Assembly: GCF_002240225.1 (NCBI RefSeq)
Contig: NZ_CP022584.1
Location: 2,377,001-2,441,000, forward strand
DNA from: Paenibacillus physcomitrellae
Lineage (GTDB): Bacteria; Bacillota; Bacilli; Paenibacillales; Paenibacillaceae
Length of the DNA stretch: 64,000 nucleotides
Direction: 5' to 3'
Positions 1-8,577 of this stretch are shown here, in pieces; position 1 is the stretch's first letter, and each line of letters starts with the position of its first letter. The translations under genes and the position numbers were made by a program. The notes under the pieces are model-generated. The model was not told the DNA's origin. It did not search any database and saw only the letters and a list, made by a program, of their open reading frames with translations.

Positions 1-852
1 ATTTTCAAGCGTCACGTTGTACGCCTTCTCCACAGCAGCAGCTTTATTGCCCAAGGCAATGCCGACAGAGTCGTTGTTCAGAATGTCCGTTACGACGAAC
101 AAGAACAGGTCAAGACCCTTCTCTTCGATAATGCCGGACAAAGCAGATTCCAGTTCAGCCTGACGGCTCAGCACATCGTTCACGTCTACAGCGTTGACCT
201 GTGCGATTTCTACTTTGGAACCGCCCATTTGGAATTCTTTGGCATCCAGGGATACCAGATCCGCAATGGTCTTCTGGCTCAGATCCGCACCAGCCTTCAG
301 CATGTCCAGGCCGTAAACCTCAGCCTCTACGCCGGCGATTTTAGCCAGTTCGCGCGCAGCGGCTACATCTTCGTCCGTGCAGGTTGGGGATTTGAACAGG
401 AGGGAGTCCGAAATGATCGCGGACAACATCAAACCTGCAATGTTAGCCGGAATTTCCACTCCGTTCTCCTTGTACAGCTTCTTCAGAATCGTTGCCGTGC
501 AGCCTACAGGCTCAGCGCGGTAATACAGCGGGCCGCTCGTTTCAAAATTCGCGATCCGGTGATGGTCGATGACCTCGATCACTCGTACTTTATCAATATC
601 AGATGCGCTTTGCTGGCGTTCGTTATGATCCACCAAAATAACCTCTTGGGCTTCACCGGCTACCGCCTCAACCAGGCGAGGCGCCTCCGCTCCAAAACGA
701 TCCAGCGCAAACTGGGTTTCGCCGTTTACCGTGCCCAGGCGGACCGCTTCCGCGTCCACTCCCAGCTGTTGTTTCAGGTAAGCATAAGCAATTGCCGAGC
801 AAATCGTGTCCGTGTCCGGGTTCTTATGACCAAAGACCAATACTTTTCCCAT
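1..852 (-). CDS. ppaC: Manganese-dependent inorganic pyrophosphatase (3' end cut by window edge)
   Basis: Hydrolyses cytoplasmic pyrophosphate to phosphate, pulling biosynthetic reactions forward. I translated this frame myself; it is open to position 1. The protein starts [20 protein letters not shown], with the HxxPDxD metal-binding motif of DHH-family (family II) pyrophosphatases, and has the DHH signature (VIDHHR) near residue 97. The C-terminal DHHA2 region follows. 284 codons are present; family members are usually a little over 300 residues, so only the last two or three dozen are missing. The ATG at 852 is preceded by a GAGGAG ribosome binding site. A TATAAT-like -10 lies at 923-928 on this strand without a clear -35. 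Single gene, divergent from nothing visible. Confidence 0.93.
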   Translation of the reverse strand, partial: MGKVLVFGHKNPDTDTICSAIAYAYLKQQLGVDAEAVRLGTVNGETQFALDRFGAEAPRLVEAVAGEAQEVILVDHNERQQSASDIDKVRVIEVIDHHRIANFETSGPLYYRAEPVGCTATILKKLYKENGVEIPANIAGLMLSAIISDSLLFKSPTCTDEDVAAARELAKIAGVEAEVYGLDMLKAGADLSQKTIADLVSLDAKEFQMGGSKVEIAQVNAVDVNDVLSRQAELESALSGIIEEKGLDLFLFVVTDILNNDSVGIALGNKAAAVEKAYNVTLEN

Positions 853-1012
853 TTTGACTCTCCTCTTCCATACATGTTTTTTGGCGAGACAAGTATACCC
901 CATCTCAGGATTTCCTATCAAGATTATAACTGAAAATCAACCTTAATCCTATGATTTTAATAGGAATAAGAACAACCTTTTCAGAAATCATTTTCGTTAA
1001 CCGTTCTCTGTC

Positions 1013-1546
1013 TTATAACGGCAAGCGGCGTCTTACTCCGGTGATGTGTGCCAGATGATGGTTGCCGTGCCAAACATAATTGCCCAATCCATAGTCTAAT
1101 CGGATAAGCGACCCCGATTCAGGATGGAGAAATGAGCGCGCAAAATCCTCTTCATGCATAGAACGCAGCAAAATGACCCATTTCTGGTGCAGTGCCTCTA
1201 GCAGCGTCAAGGAGAGTTCAAGCTGCCCGCTTACACCATCAGCCAGCTCCGCCCAGCGATCCTCGTAATAAGGTCTGATCGTCGGTGTGTCTTCGGTAAG
1301 CGCCAGTTTGAAGCGAATCAGACTGTTCATGTGGCTGTCCGCCAAATGATGCACAACCTGAGTGATGGTCCAGCCTCCGTCGCGGTAAGGCAGCCTGAGC
1401 TGCTCCGGCGTAAGCCCGGCAACCGCTTCTCTAAGCCGGCCCGGAAGCTCTTCGATCTCCTGAATCCAGCGCTCCCGCTGCTCCGCTGAAATTTCGCCTT
1501 CCCATTCAAACTTGCCGATTGGATACCGTACATCCATCTCCATCAT
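1013..1546 (-). CDS. YfiT-type DinB-superfamily protein (putative metal-dependent hydrolase / bacillithiol transferase)
   Basis: Four-helix DinB-fold protein of about 178 residues, the usual length for the YfiT group. The metal-binding histidine pattern is visible: HHLADSHMN near residue 67 and WHGNHHLAHI near the C-terminus. The start MDVRYPIGKFE (residues 6-16 of the longest frame) and the phrase GGWTITQVVHHLADSH are typical of YfiT. Family members are annotated as metal-dependent hydrolases or thiol transferases; the substrate cannot be read here. Several ATG codons sit close together (1552, 1546, 1543); AAAGGGAG lies directly before the first, so 1546 or 1543 fits ribosome spacing better. 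Divergent from the epimerase gene. Confidence 0.82.
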   Translation of the reverse strand: MMEMDVRYPIGKFEWEGEISAEQRERWIQEIEELPGRLREAVAGLTPEQLRLPYRDGGWTITQVVHHLADSHMNSLIRFKLALTEDTPTIRPYYEDRWAELADGVSGQLELSLTLLEALHQKWVILLRSMHEEDFARSFLHPESGSLIRLDYGLGNYVWHGNHHLAHITGVRRRLPL

Positions 1547-1631
1547 CTTCATCTCCCTTTCGTATTCATTTCGCCTTCTATTCCGTTATTATAATAAGAA
1601 CATATCTGCATCATAAAGGAGGATTACATAT

Positions 1632-2528
1632 ATGAAAATATTAATTTTGGGCGGTACACGTTTCTTTGGCAAAAGATTGGTGGAGAAGCTGATCGAAGCC
1701 GGAGACGAGGTTACGATAGCGACCCGGGGATTGGCGGCTGACACGTTTGGAGATCAGGTAAAACGGGTTCAAACCGACCGTCAGGAGAAGGCCTCGCTCG
1801 AAGCCCTGGCTGCTCACGGGCCTTGGGATCTGATTTACGACAACATCTGCTTCGCTTCGACAGACGCCAGTGATGCGGTCGAAACCTTTAGCGGCCTTAC
1901 CGAAAGATACATCTTAACCTCCACCCTGTCCGTTTACGACCAAGGCCGTGAAGCCTGGAAGGAAGAAGATGTCGATACCCTGCATCACCCGGTGACTCCG
2001 GGAAGAAGCCGGGATTTCAGCTACGCCGAAGGCAAACGTCAGGCCGAAGCCGTACTGTTTCAACAAGCGCGGTTCTCTGCCGCGGCGGTGCGGATTCCTT
2101 TTGTGATCGGGGAGGACGACTACACGGAGCGGATGCTTTTTCATGTCAGACAAGCCCGCGAGGGAGCCGCTGTCCAGGCCTACAATCCGGACGCACGCAT
2201 CTCCTTTATCTCTTCCGAGGAAACGGCACAGTTTCTGTTCTGGCTCGGCCGCAGTACCTTGCAAGGCCCCGTCAACGCGGCTTCGTCCGGAACCTTGTCT
2301 TTGACGGACATTATGCGGACGGTTCGGGAGGTCACGGGCGCAAACGCAGACATTGAAGTGATTCAGGCGTCCAGCGAACCCGACAAACAGCGACTGTCGC
2401 CTTATGCGATTGAAGACGATTATGGGCTTGATACCACCACAGCGGAGCAAGCCGGATATACCTTCACCAAAATTGCTGACTGGTTCCCGGACCTGATCCG
2501 TACGTTGGATAAACAGGTGACGGGCTGA
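1632..2528 (+). CDS. NAD-dependent epimerase/dehydratase family protein
   Basis: Short-chain dehydrogenase fold of the extended (epimerase) type, 298 residues. The N-terminal GGTRFFGKRL (residues 7-16) is the Rossmann glycine motif for NAD(P) binding. SYAEGKRQAE near residue 136 supplies the YxxxK catalytic pair. The family acts on nucleotide sugars or related alcohols; the substrate is not identifiable. AAAGGAGG lies 9-10 bases before the ATG at 1632. It is followed by two hairpins, the second a likely terminator. The gene seems monocistronic. Confidence 0.85.
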   Translation: MKILILGGTRFFGKRLVEKLIEAGDEVTIATRGLAADTFGDQVKRVQTDRQEKASLEALAAHGPWDLIYDNICFASTDASDAVETFSGLTERYILTSTLSVYDQGREAWKEEDVDTLHHPVTPGRSRDFSYAEGKRQAEAVLFQQARFSAAAVRIPFVIGEDDYTERMLFHVRQAREGAAVQAYNPDARISFISSEETAQFLFWLGRSTLQGPVNAASSGTLSLTDIMRTVREVTGANADIEVIQASSEPDKQRLSPYAIEDDYGLDTTTAEQAGYTFTKIADWFPDLIRTLDKQVTG

Positions 2529-2549
2529 CGGCGCGGTAGAAGGACGGCT

Positions 2550-2620
2550 CTGGCAGGCGGTTACCTGCCAGGGCTTCGGCAAACAGCCCTCATTCCTGGA
2601 AAGGATGAGGGCTGTTTGTT
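2550..2620 (+). terminator. Tandem hairpins and intrinsic terminator after the epimerase gene
   Basis: A perfect 8-bp inverted repeat (CTGGCAGG/CCTGCCAG, 2550-2571) is followed by a perfect 13-bp stem, AAACAGCCCTCAT at 2581-2593 with ATGAGGGCTGTTT at 2605-2617. The base sequence after it is T-rich but interrupted by G (GTTGTTTGTC). Confidence 0.65.
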
Positions 2621-2958
2621 GTTTGTCTTGCTGTTGTTGTGCTGTGTCTCTGTGTGGTGCTGCTGTTGTGATGCCGTTGTGGTCCTGTTGTGGTGCTGTG
2701 GGGGTGCTGTTGTTAGTTGTTGTTGTACTATGTGGCGTCGATTGTTACTGTTGCTGTTTCTGTTTGCCATTTATGTTACTGCTACTCTTGCTACTGGTGC
2801 TACCGTTGTTACTGCTACTCCTACTGCTACTACTACTGCTACTGCTACTCCTGCTCTTGCTTTTGCTGCTGCTTTTGCTTTTGCCCTTGCTGTTGCCCTA
2901 TGATTTTGGTGCCTTCTTCTGCACCATCATCTGGTTCAAGGCTTGAATCACAAATCCG
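2620..2958. repeat. Decayed trinucleotide (CTG/CTA/GTT-like) low-complexity tract
   Basis: About 330 bases made almost only of degenerate NTG/NTT/NTA triplets on the plus strand, seen on the minus strand as CAG/CAA/AGC/AAC runs. Open frames through it give only poly-Leu, poly-Cys or poly-Ser/Gln peptides, so I call no gene here. It sits between the epimerase terminator and the stop codon of the leftward surface operon. The frame of the upstream gene stays open past its TAA (2959-2961) into a Gln/Lys-rich tail (see findings). Confidence 0.8.
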
Positions 2959-3747
2959 TTAATGAGTTACGGTGGACTGGAAATCATCCCGGCTGGACAG
3001 ACGGGCATCGTAGAAGATCACGTCCCCATCCTTCAGCTTAAAGATATGCCCCTCCGCATCCAAAGCTTGCTCTTCAAAGCCTTCAAGCCGCCATTGGTTC
3101 ATGAGCGGGGTCTGCAGATATTTTAATCGGGGCTGCCCTGCCGCGAGGCTCTGAATATCGAAATGGACGATGATGTAGCCGTTGTTCAGAAAAATATCCG
3201 CATGCTCCGAAATCCCGGCGTGAGTTCTTCCGTACTCCGCCAGATTGGTCCCTTGCTTGGCGACATAAACCCCGGCCGGAAGGCTGTACTCGCCGTACCA
3301 CTTCTGTACAGCCGCTAGCGCCCGCTGCGGAGCAACCGAAGAAGGAACAGCGCTCTTAGGACCTGCCAACGTACGCAGTCCTTCCGTTAACTCAAGCCCA
3401 TGATATGTTCCTTCGCTAACAGGACGTTTGGCGAACACGCCGATAAACCGCGTGACAAAAGCCTCCCTGCTCAGTCCGGAGATTTGGCCGAACGTATAAT
3501 CGTGGTCATAATGGTATAAAGCCGTATCGACGAGTTCTGTATCCGGCACATTCCTCATCGGCTCGTTTAAAACAACGCCCCGGCTGACCTCGTCTTCCTT
3601 TGAACCAATCCGGATGAAATACTGATCCCCGCTGTGGTAATAAAGATCCACCGGAAACCGTACGCTGCCGTCAGTGCTCACGTAATCAAAGGACGGCGTA
3701 ATCCGGATGCTGTCCTGAGCAGAGAACATATTGCCTTTCGTTTTCAA
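2959..3747 (-). CDS. C-terminal part of a secreted surface protein, probably split from the upstream gene by a frameshift
   Basis: 262 codons from a TTG at 3745-3747 that overlaps the upstream TGA as TTGA; an internal ATG lies at 3730. There is no signal peptide and no convincing ribosome binding site at the TTG, although its neighbour is secreted. The frame opens with LKTKGNMFSAQD, which reads as a smooth continuation of the upstream protein's end GYTFRFD: one extra T would fuse them as FRFDLKTKGN. The rest is rich in beta-strand-like sequence (VDLYYHSGDQYFIRIG; DIFLNNGYIIVHFDI). I recall similar continuous sequence in Paenibacillus/Bacillus proteins annotated DUF5704, but could not check. 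If it is a separate gene, the product is of unknown function. Confidence 0.6.
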   Translation of the reverse strand: MKTKGNMFSAQDSIRITPSFDYVSTDGSVRFPVDLYYHSGDQYFIRIGSKEDEVSRGVVLNEPMRNVPDTELVDTALYHYDHDYTFGQISGLSREAFVTRFIGVFAKRPVSEGTYHGLELTEGLRTLAGPKSAVPSSVAPQRALAAVQKWYGEYSLPAGVYVAKQGTNLAEYGRTHAGISEHADIFLNNGYIIVHFDIQSLAAGQPRLKYLQTPLMNQWRLEGFEEQALDAEGHIFKLKDGDVIFYDARLSSRDDFQSTVTH

Positions 3748-6344
3748 TCAAACCGGAAGGTATATCCCGTTTTAACCGCTACATTGCGGTAGGCTGAATC
3801 CGGGTGACTGCCCGGATGAACCGGCAGCTTGAACGGGGAAATATTGCCGCGCGGTTCACCGTCAATCCCTCTTAGACCCACCCAATAGGCCGCGCCGGAG
3901 GACATCAGCTTGTCGATTTCGGTGCGGAAGACTTTTTCCCAGTTGTAATCGGTAATATCTGTGACCCGGAAATCGTATAGCCGGCCAATAACCTCAACGT
4001 CCAGGCTGTTCATGGCCGCATGGTGGGTCAAATCTAAATTGGCGGCTGTCTGTCCGCTGAAGCCGGAGGGTGCATTTTCGGCTATAGACCGGAACCAAAC
4101 CGTATAGTTGCCTTCATCGACCCAGGTTGGCATTTGAAAGGTGACCTGCTCTTGCCCGACCGGAATATCGATCCATGTATGGGCCTGGATATACTGGCTC
4201 CTGCCTGAGTTCCAAACGTCGAACGGAAACAGTACCTGCTTGTTCGCCGTATATTTGCCGTAATCCCGGTTGCCATAGCCGGGAGCTTGCTGATGCTGGC
4301 CGATCGTCGGCAACTTCACCGTAAACGGCCGGTCTAGAATCAGCGCCGCACGGGAGGCATTTGGCGTAATCCGCTGGTTGTGCGCCTGGTCATCCGAAAT
4401 CCCTGGATACATCACTACGGGTGTGTGAACCGTAACGCTGTTCATCCCGGTGATGGGGAAGGTTTTGTCCGATCCTCCATTGATGTTTCCGGGGAGAAGG
4501 CTGTAGCGCAGGGTGCCGGTGGTTGGGTTACCGGATCGGTTGGTCAAGCTCTTACTGACCGTCAAGCCCGATCGATACAGCACATTCTGGCTGATTTGCC
4601 CCGGCTGGGGAATAGCGCCTGGGGTGGGAGCTGATTGGCTCGTCCGGGCATTGTTCATAATCGTTGCGCCGTTAAAAACAACCTGATCATTATTAACTTC
4701 AATCTGCTGGATGCTCGATTCGGCTTGAGATTGGAACAACGCGCCTTCTTGCGGAGTAGGCGGCTCACTCTCCCCACCGGATACCTCCTCGGTTCCCAGA
4801 TCAATCGCACTGCAGGAAGCTGGATGGACATGAGCGTCCACGCTGGAATCATGTTGTGTGGTTACCGCCGGGGCGGTATAACCAGACGGACTTAACGTGA
4901 CCGATCCTCCGTAACCGCCAAGCGCATAATTGGCTACTGACGCATCGGCCAATTTGTAAACCTCCAGATGATCGATGATCCAATAGCTGTAATCCCGTTT
5001 GATGATGACCGTCTGCTCGACCTGTTCTGTCGATTCCTGAGGCTCCGGCGGTTTGCCGGGATCATCCGGTTCCTTCCCCGGTTCGCCGGGGATGGTCCAT
5101 GTTTTATGGTACGTTTTGCTTACGGGAACGGTATAGGTGACGGTTCCCGTCATGTTAACCCATTTGTTTTGGAAAAGATAACTTTTGCCGAGCACGTTGG
5201 CGTAGAGGCTTTCGGAGGTTGGAATCCCTCTCAGGACGTCGAATTGCTCGGTCCCTCGGCTGTCGGCCTTCAGCACTCCACTTGCGTTAGGCTCCAGTGC
5301 AGACCCCGAGGAAACCATCCCCCTTGCAGGACTGCTTACGGTATACGTACAGCTGCCGATAGGCTCGCCCCCGCCGGGGGGATTCCCCCCGTTTCCGGGA
5401 TCCTCTCCAACCGTGACGGTAGTGCTGGTGGTCAGCTGAAATCCGTCTTTCACCCATAAGACCGTGATCGTCGTTGTTCCTTTGCCTGCTGCGCTCACCA
5501 TCCCGGAGGGACTCACCGCAGCAACCGCCGGGTTGGACGACGTCCAGGTCGTCTGGCCGCCGCTTCCCGTGTTGACGTTGGTTTCAGGGCCAAAGTTGCC
5601 TTCGTTCCCTGACTTGGTCTTGACAGTGGCATTGAGTTGTTTGGTTTGGCCAAGTCTCAATAGGCCACCATTGGTAACATTTATTTCCTTTGTCACTTCC
5701 GTCCTGCCACGCCACCATAAATCAGTATTAAAAAAATAATCAGCTTTATATTTTGGTGATCTCCCCGGCTCTGTGTATAACTCCCAATGAGTAGTGGGGA
5801 TTATACCTCCAATAGTAGCCGTGAATTTCACCTTTTTTCCAGTGAATGAATCTACACTTACAAGTCTAACTACTCTACCTTCAATATAGTAAGCTAAATC
5901 ATCCATGTAAAACGGAAGAAGAGAAGTGGTTACAATTTCATTTGCACTAACGTCCTTATTATAACTATCTTTATATGTGGCTAATGCAGGAACATAGCTT
6001 GGCGAACTTAGATCAAGATCTACACAAACAGTTGATGAAACAGGTTTATTAGTTTCTGCAATATTGGCTACCGTTTTACCATTACATTCTCCATCTACAC
6101 TCCAACTCAAATTATCCAGTTGATATATATACACTCCTAAGTTTGTTTTTCCGCTACTTTGAATAGGTGTCACTTTCTTTTGTAACTTAGCCGGTGTATT
6201 AGGCACAAGATAACTAATTTCAAGGTTGGGCTTGCTTCCTGGTCCGCCGCCAGCAAGCACAATTTGATATGAATCAGATAAACAGAACACCGACAAAAAC
6301 ATAAAGATCGAAATCTTTTTAATAAATACAATTGTTTTTTTCAA
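3744..6344 (-). CDS. Secreted protein with Big_2 (Ig-like) domain, DUF5704-like; N-terminal part of a split gene
   Basis: 866 residues with an N-terminal signal peptide (MKKTIVFIKKISIFMFLSVF, then a hydrophobic stretch). An Ig-like Big_2 domain lies near residues 225-310 (LGQTKQLNATV, then TWTSSNPAVAAVSPSG and AAGKGTTTITV), a common adhesion/spacer module of cell-surface proteins. A Pro/Gly-rich linker follows (GEDPGNGGNPPGGGEP). The C-terminal 500 residues are beta-rich and unassigned. ATG at 6344 follows AAAGGTGAT. It lies 17 bp after the SLH gene, so both are one leftward operon. The N-terminal coding sequence (about 5650-6344) is clearly AT-richer than the rest of the gene. It ends at a TGA overlapping the next frame (see findings). 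A role at the cell wall is inferred. Confidence 0.75.
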   Translation of the reverse strand: MKKTIVFIKKISIFMFLSVFCLSDSYQIVLAGGGPGSKPNLEISYLVPNTPAKLQKKVTPIQSSGKTNLGVYIYQLDNLSWSVDGECNGKTVANIAETNKPVSSTVCVDLDLSSPSYVPALATYKDSYNKDVSANEIVTTSLLPFYMDDLAYYIEGRVVRLVSVDSFTGKKVKFTATIGGIIPTTHWELYTEPGRSPKYKADYFFNTDLWWRGRTEVTKEINVTNGGLLRLGQTKQLNATVKTKSGNEGNFGPETNVNTGSGGQTTWTSSNPAVAAVSPSGMVSAAGKGTTTITVLWVKDGFQLTTSTTVTVGEDPGNGGNPPGGGEPIGSCTYTVSSPARGMVSSGSALEPNASGVLKADSRGTEQFDVLRGIPTSESLYANVLGKSYLFQNKWVNMTGTVTYTVPVSKTYHKTWTIPGEPGKEPDDPGKPPEPQESTEQVEQTVIIKRDYSYWIIDHLEVYKLADASVANYALGGYGGSVTLSPSGYTAPAVTTQHDSSVDAHVHPASCSAIDLGTEEVSGGESEPPTPQEGALFQSQAESSIQQIEVNNDQVVFNGATIMNNARTSQSAPTPGAIPQPGQISQNVLYRSGLTVSKSLTNRSGNPTTGTLRYSLLPGNINGGSDKTFPITGMNSVTVHTPVVMYPGISDDQAHNQRITPNASRAALILDRPFTVKLPTIGQHQQAPGYGNRDYGKYTANKQVLFPFDVWNSGRSQYIQAHTWIDIPVGQEQVTFQMPTWVDEGNYTVWFRSIAENAPSGFSGQTAANLDLTHHAAMNSLDVEVIGRLYDFRVTDITDYNWEKVFRTEIDKLMSSGAAYWVGLRGIDGEPRGNISPFKLPVHPGSHPDSAYRNVAVKTGYTFRFD

Positions 6345-6361
6345 TTATCTGATCACCTTTA

Positions 6362-7630
6362 TTACGTTTCTTTAGGAACGACTCTATAGTTGAGATTATC
6401 TTCTGTTGTTAAGCGAACCTCTGGCTGTACAGATCTATCAAAATGTAGAAAGCCAGTTCCCCAATAAGTTGGATATTTTTCGGTAAAGATTGATCTATTC
6501 CCCTTAGCAAAATCATCGACTTTAGGAACATGATATAAAGAAGATGACCTTGATGTTGGAGAAAGCATTGCATTTATAGTAGGTGAATTAAATAAGCTCC
6601 CTGCCTGCAATTGTGTCATTGTTCCTTTAATAACCATGTCAAATTCAACAAAAGAATAATAAGCTCCCAGCATAAGATCATTATTTTCACTTTTGTCTAA
6701 AAATACAGGGTAATAGATACTACGTTTATCTTCATTAGAGTACGGATTTACAATAATCCAATTATCAATTTTGACATCAGCATAATTGGTTACCGTTTTT
6801 AATTGTTTTCCTCGAATTTCAGAGAAATCATCTGTTATTACTCCATGATTAGAAGTCAAACGTTCCTCCGGAATTTTCACATACTTCGGAGCAATCACCT
6901 TCAAATTCGTCCCCGTCAGTCCCACTTCCCGGAGCTCCTGCAAGCCCTGGAAATCAGCAGGCTGCTTATGGGCGGCTGCTTCATAACGTGCTAGCAGCAC
7001 GGCCACCTCTGCGCGAGTCGTGGTCCGGTCAATTCCAAACTGCTTATCCTCCCCGACGCTCATTAGCCCCGTGCCCATAGCCACCGCTACGGCATTTTTC
7101 TGTGTTGCAGGCAGCTTGCCGGTAAAATACTCTTTGGCTGGTACAACGGTGTTAGTCACGTCCTTCAGCGCAGTCCCGTAATCGGCATCGACCTTCGCCA
7201 GCCCGTTTGTTAACCAAACCGCCAGCTCCCCGCGGGATAACGGGGCATTGGCGTTCAGCTTCCCGCTGCTGTAGGCAGCCGGGTCAATAAACCCTTTTTG
7301 CACAGCTGCTTTCACGCCTTCTTCAGCCCATGCTGGAACATCGGTAAACCGGCTGCTGACAGAGGAGTCCACCGGCTGATCACTTAACCGGCCCAAAATT
7401 GCTGCCATTTCCGCTTTGCTGACCGCTGCTCCCGGCTTGAAGGTTCCGTCGGCATAACCTTTAAAATAACCTGCCGTCACAGCAGACTGTATGGCAGAAG
7501 CCGCCCAATGACTCGAAGGTACATCTCTAAAATCTGTGCTGCCCGCTGCTGAGGTTTTGCCATAACTCCCTAAACTCCCGGCGGCTAATGCTCCAATTAC
7601 TAATACCGTTAAAACCGTCTTTTTCATCAA
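6362..7630 (-). CDS. S-layer homology (SLH) domain surface protein
   Basis: 422 residues: signal peptide (1-28, ending near SLGSYGKTSAAG) followed by three SLH domains at about 33-80, 92-140 and 152-215. These show the usual FRDVPSSHWA start, GYADGTFKPGAAVSKAEMA core and TTTRAEVAVLLARYEA end. SLH triplets anchor proteins to pyruvylated secondary wall polymer. The C-terminal half (from about 225) has no family I recognise. AAAGGAG precedes the ATG. First gene of the operon with the Big_2 protein; together they look like a wall-anchored protein and its secreted partner. Codons for the last 170 or so residues are AT-rich compared with the SLH half. Confidence 0.85.
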   Translation of the reverse strand: MMKKTVLTVLVIGALAAGSLGSYGKTSAAGSTDFRDVPSSHWAASAIQSAVTAGYFKGYADGTFKPGAAVSKAEMAAILGRLSDQPVDSSVSSRFTDVPAWAEEGVKAAVQKGFIDPAAYSSGKLNANAPLSRGELAVWLTNGLAKVDADYGTALKDVTNTVVPAKEYFTGKLPATQKNAVAVAMGTGLMSVGEDKQFGIDRTTTRAEVAVLLARYEAAAHKQPADFQGLQELREVGLTGTNLKVIAPKYVKIPEERLTSNHGVITDDFSEIRGKQLKTVTNYADVKIDNWIIVNPYSNEDKRSIYYPVFLDKSENNDLMLGAYYSFVEFDMVIKGTMTQLQAGSLFNSPTINAMLSPTSRSSSLYHVPKVDDFAKGNRSIFTEKYPTYWGTGFLHFDRSVQPEVRLTTEDNLNYRVVPKET

Positions 7631-7861
7631 GCTAATCTCCTTTTTGTCTATTAATGCTTAATCATTCCTTCTTCTTTAGAACTCAAGACATGAAACCGAT
7701 ACAAGCTCCCTTTCCCTCTACTTGATTCTTCTGCTCTTCTGTTCTTTTAATCTTCTATTCTCCTAATCTTCTACTTTTCGGATCGTCAGCCCCTTCCTTC
7801 GCTTTTCATCCCAGCTTACTGTTTCCTATGTAATTTCAAGAAAAAATCTGCCCAAACGCAA
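7631..7861 (-). promoter_or_regulatory. Leader/promoter region of the SLH operon with a purine-rich tract
   Basis: About 230 noncoding bases upstream of the SLH gene. On the transcribed strand 7715-7785 is almost all purine, with repeated AGAAGATTA and CAGAAGA words, ahead of the AAAGGAG site. I could not place a convincing sigma-A promoter. A long purine-rich 5' leader would fit a stable surface-protein mRNA, but that is inference. Confidence 0.4.
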
Positions 7862-7908
7862 AAAGAACACCCCGGGCAGTTCGATGCCTGTGCCGGAGGT
7901 GTTCTTCA
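7862..7908 (-). terminator. Intrinsic terminator after the GNAT/Nudix unit
   Basis: AAGAACACC and GGTGTTCTT form the outer stem, with further CCGG pairing inside. On the minus strand it is followed by a T run (GGTGTTCTTTTTGC). Confidence 0.7.
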
Positions 7909-7969
7909 CCATGGATAATATTGGGTAATTAGTTTGTTCTTGTATTATAGCTTGCTTACTAGGTTTTGA

Positions 7970-8557
7970 CTATAGGAAAATAGACGGATTCGGCAGCTCC
8001 TGCTCCATTGCTTCATTCCGCAGCACCATATGAATATGATCCTCCCAAACGCCGCCTACCTTCAAATATTTGAAAGCTACACCTTCGTGGTAGAAACCAA
8101 GCTTATGTACTACCGCCAGGGATGCCGCGTTCCGCGGCATAATGTTGGCTTCGATCCGGTGCAGTCCAAGCTCACGGAAGCCGTAGTCGATCATCGCCTG
8201 GAGCGCTTCGGTCATATACCCCTTGTTCCGCTCCTCCTCATCCAGCTTGTAGCCCAAATGACAGGACAGAAAAGAGCCCCTGACGATATTGCTCAGCGCG
8301 GCGGAACCGATAATCCGGCCGTGGTCGCCCCGTGTGCGAAACCACAGCTTGAATAGCTGCCCGTACTCCATGTTCTCCGCTTCTTCAGTGAGCAGCCGCC
8401 TTTGCGCCTCAAGCGTATAATAGGAAGCATCACGGCGGATCTCCCATGGCTCGAGGAACTTACGATTTCTGTTGATATAAGCCAAAACCTCAGCCGCATC
8501 CTGCCCAGTTAAACTTTGCAGATCCAGCCTTTCTGTATGTAAAAATGTAACGGCCAT
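7970..8557 (-). CDS. GNAT N-acetyltransferase, RimJ/RimL type
   Basis: 195-residue acetyl-CoA-dependent acetyltransferase. It begins with the RimJ-like TERLDLQSLTGQDAAEVLAY. The region LGYKLDEEERNKGYMTEALQ (about 108-127) is the acetyl-CoA pyrophosphate-binding loop, and HRIEANIMPRNAASLAVVHK followed by LGFYHEG is typical of the RimJ/YdaF group. Such enzymes acetylate ribosomal-protein N-termini, antibiotics or small amines; the substrate is unknown. It starts 20 bp after the Nudix stop codon, with an AAGGGG binding site, so the two are probably co-transcribed. Confidence 0.85.
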   Translation of the reverse strand: MAVTFLHTERLDLQSLTGQDAAEVLAYINRNRKFLEPWEIRRDASYYTLEAQRRLLTEEAENMEYGQLFKLWFRTRGDHGRIIGSAALSNIVRGSFLSCHLGYKLDEEERNKGYMTEALQAMIDYGFRELGLHRIEANIMPRNAASLAVVHKLGFYHEGVAFKYLKVGGVWEDHIHMVLRNEAMEQELPNPSIFL

Positions 8558-8577
8558 CCCCTTGTCCCCTGCCTTCC

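Noticed and set aside
229-933. 234-codon plus-strand frame opposite the pyrophosphatase gene
   Set aside because: Antisense shadow of a well-conserved gene; no protein family features.
2605-2962. Three overlapping plus-strand frames and one minus-strand frame of 69-113 codons in the triplet tract
   Set aside because: They translate to poly-Leu, poly-Cys, poly-Ser or poly-Gln/His strings caused by the repeat itself, with no ribosome binding site that fits.
3738-3752. Programmed -1 ribosomal frameshift joining the split surface protein
   Set aside because: There is no X XXY YYZ slippery heptamer or downstream pseudoknot that I can see, so a simple indel is more likely.
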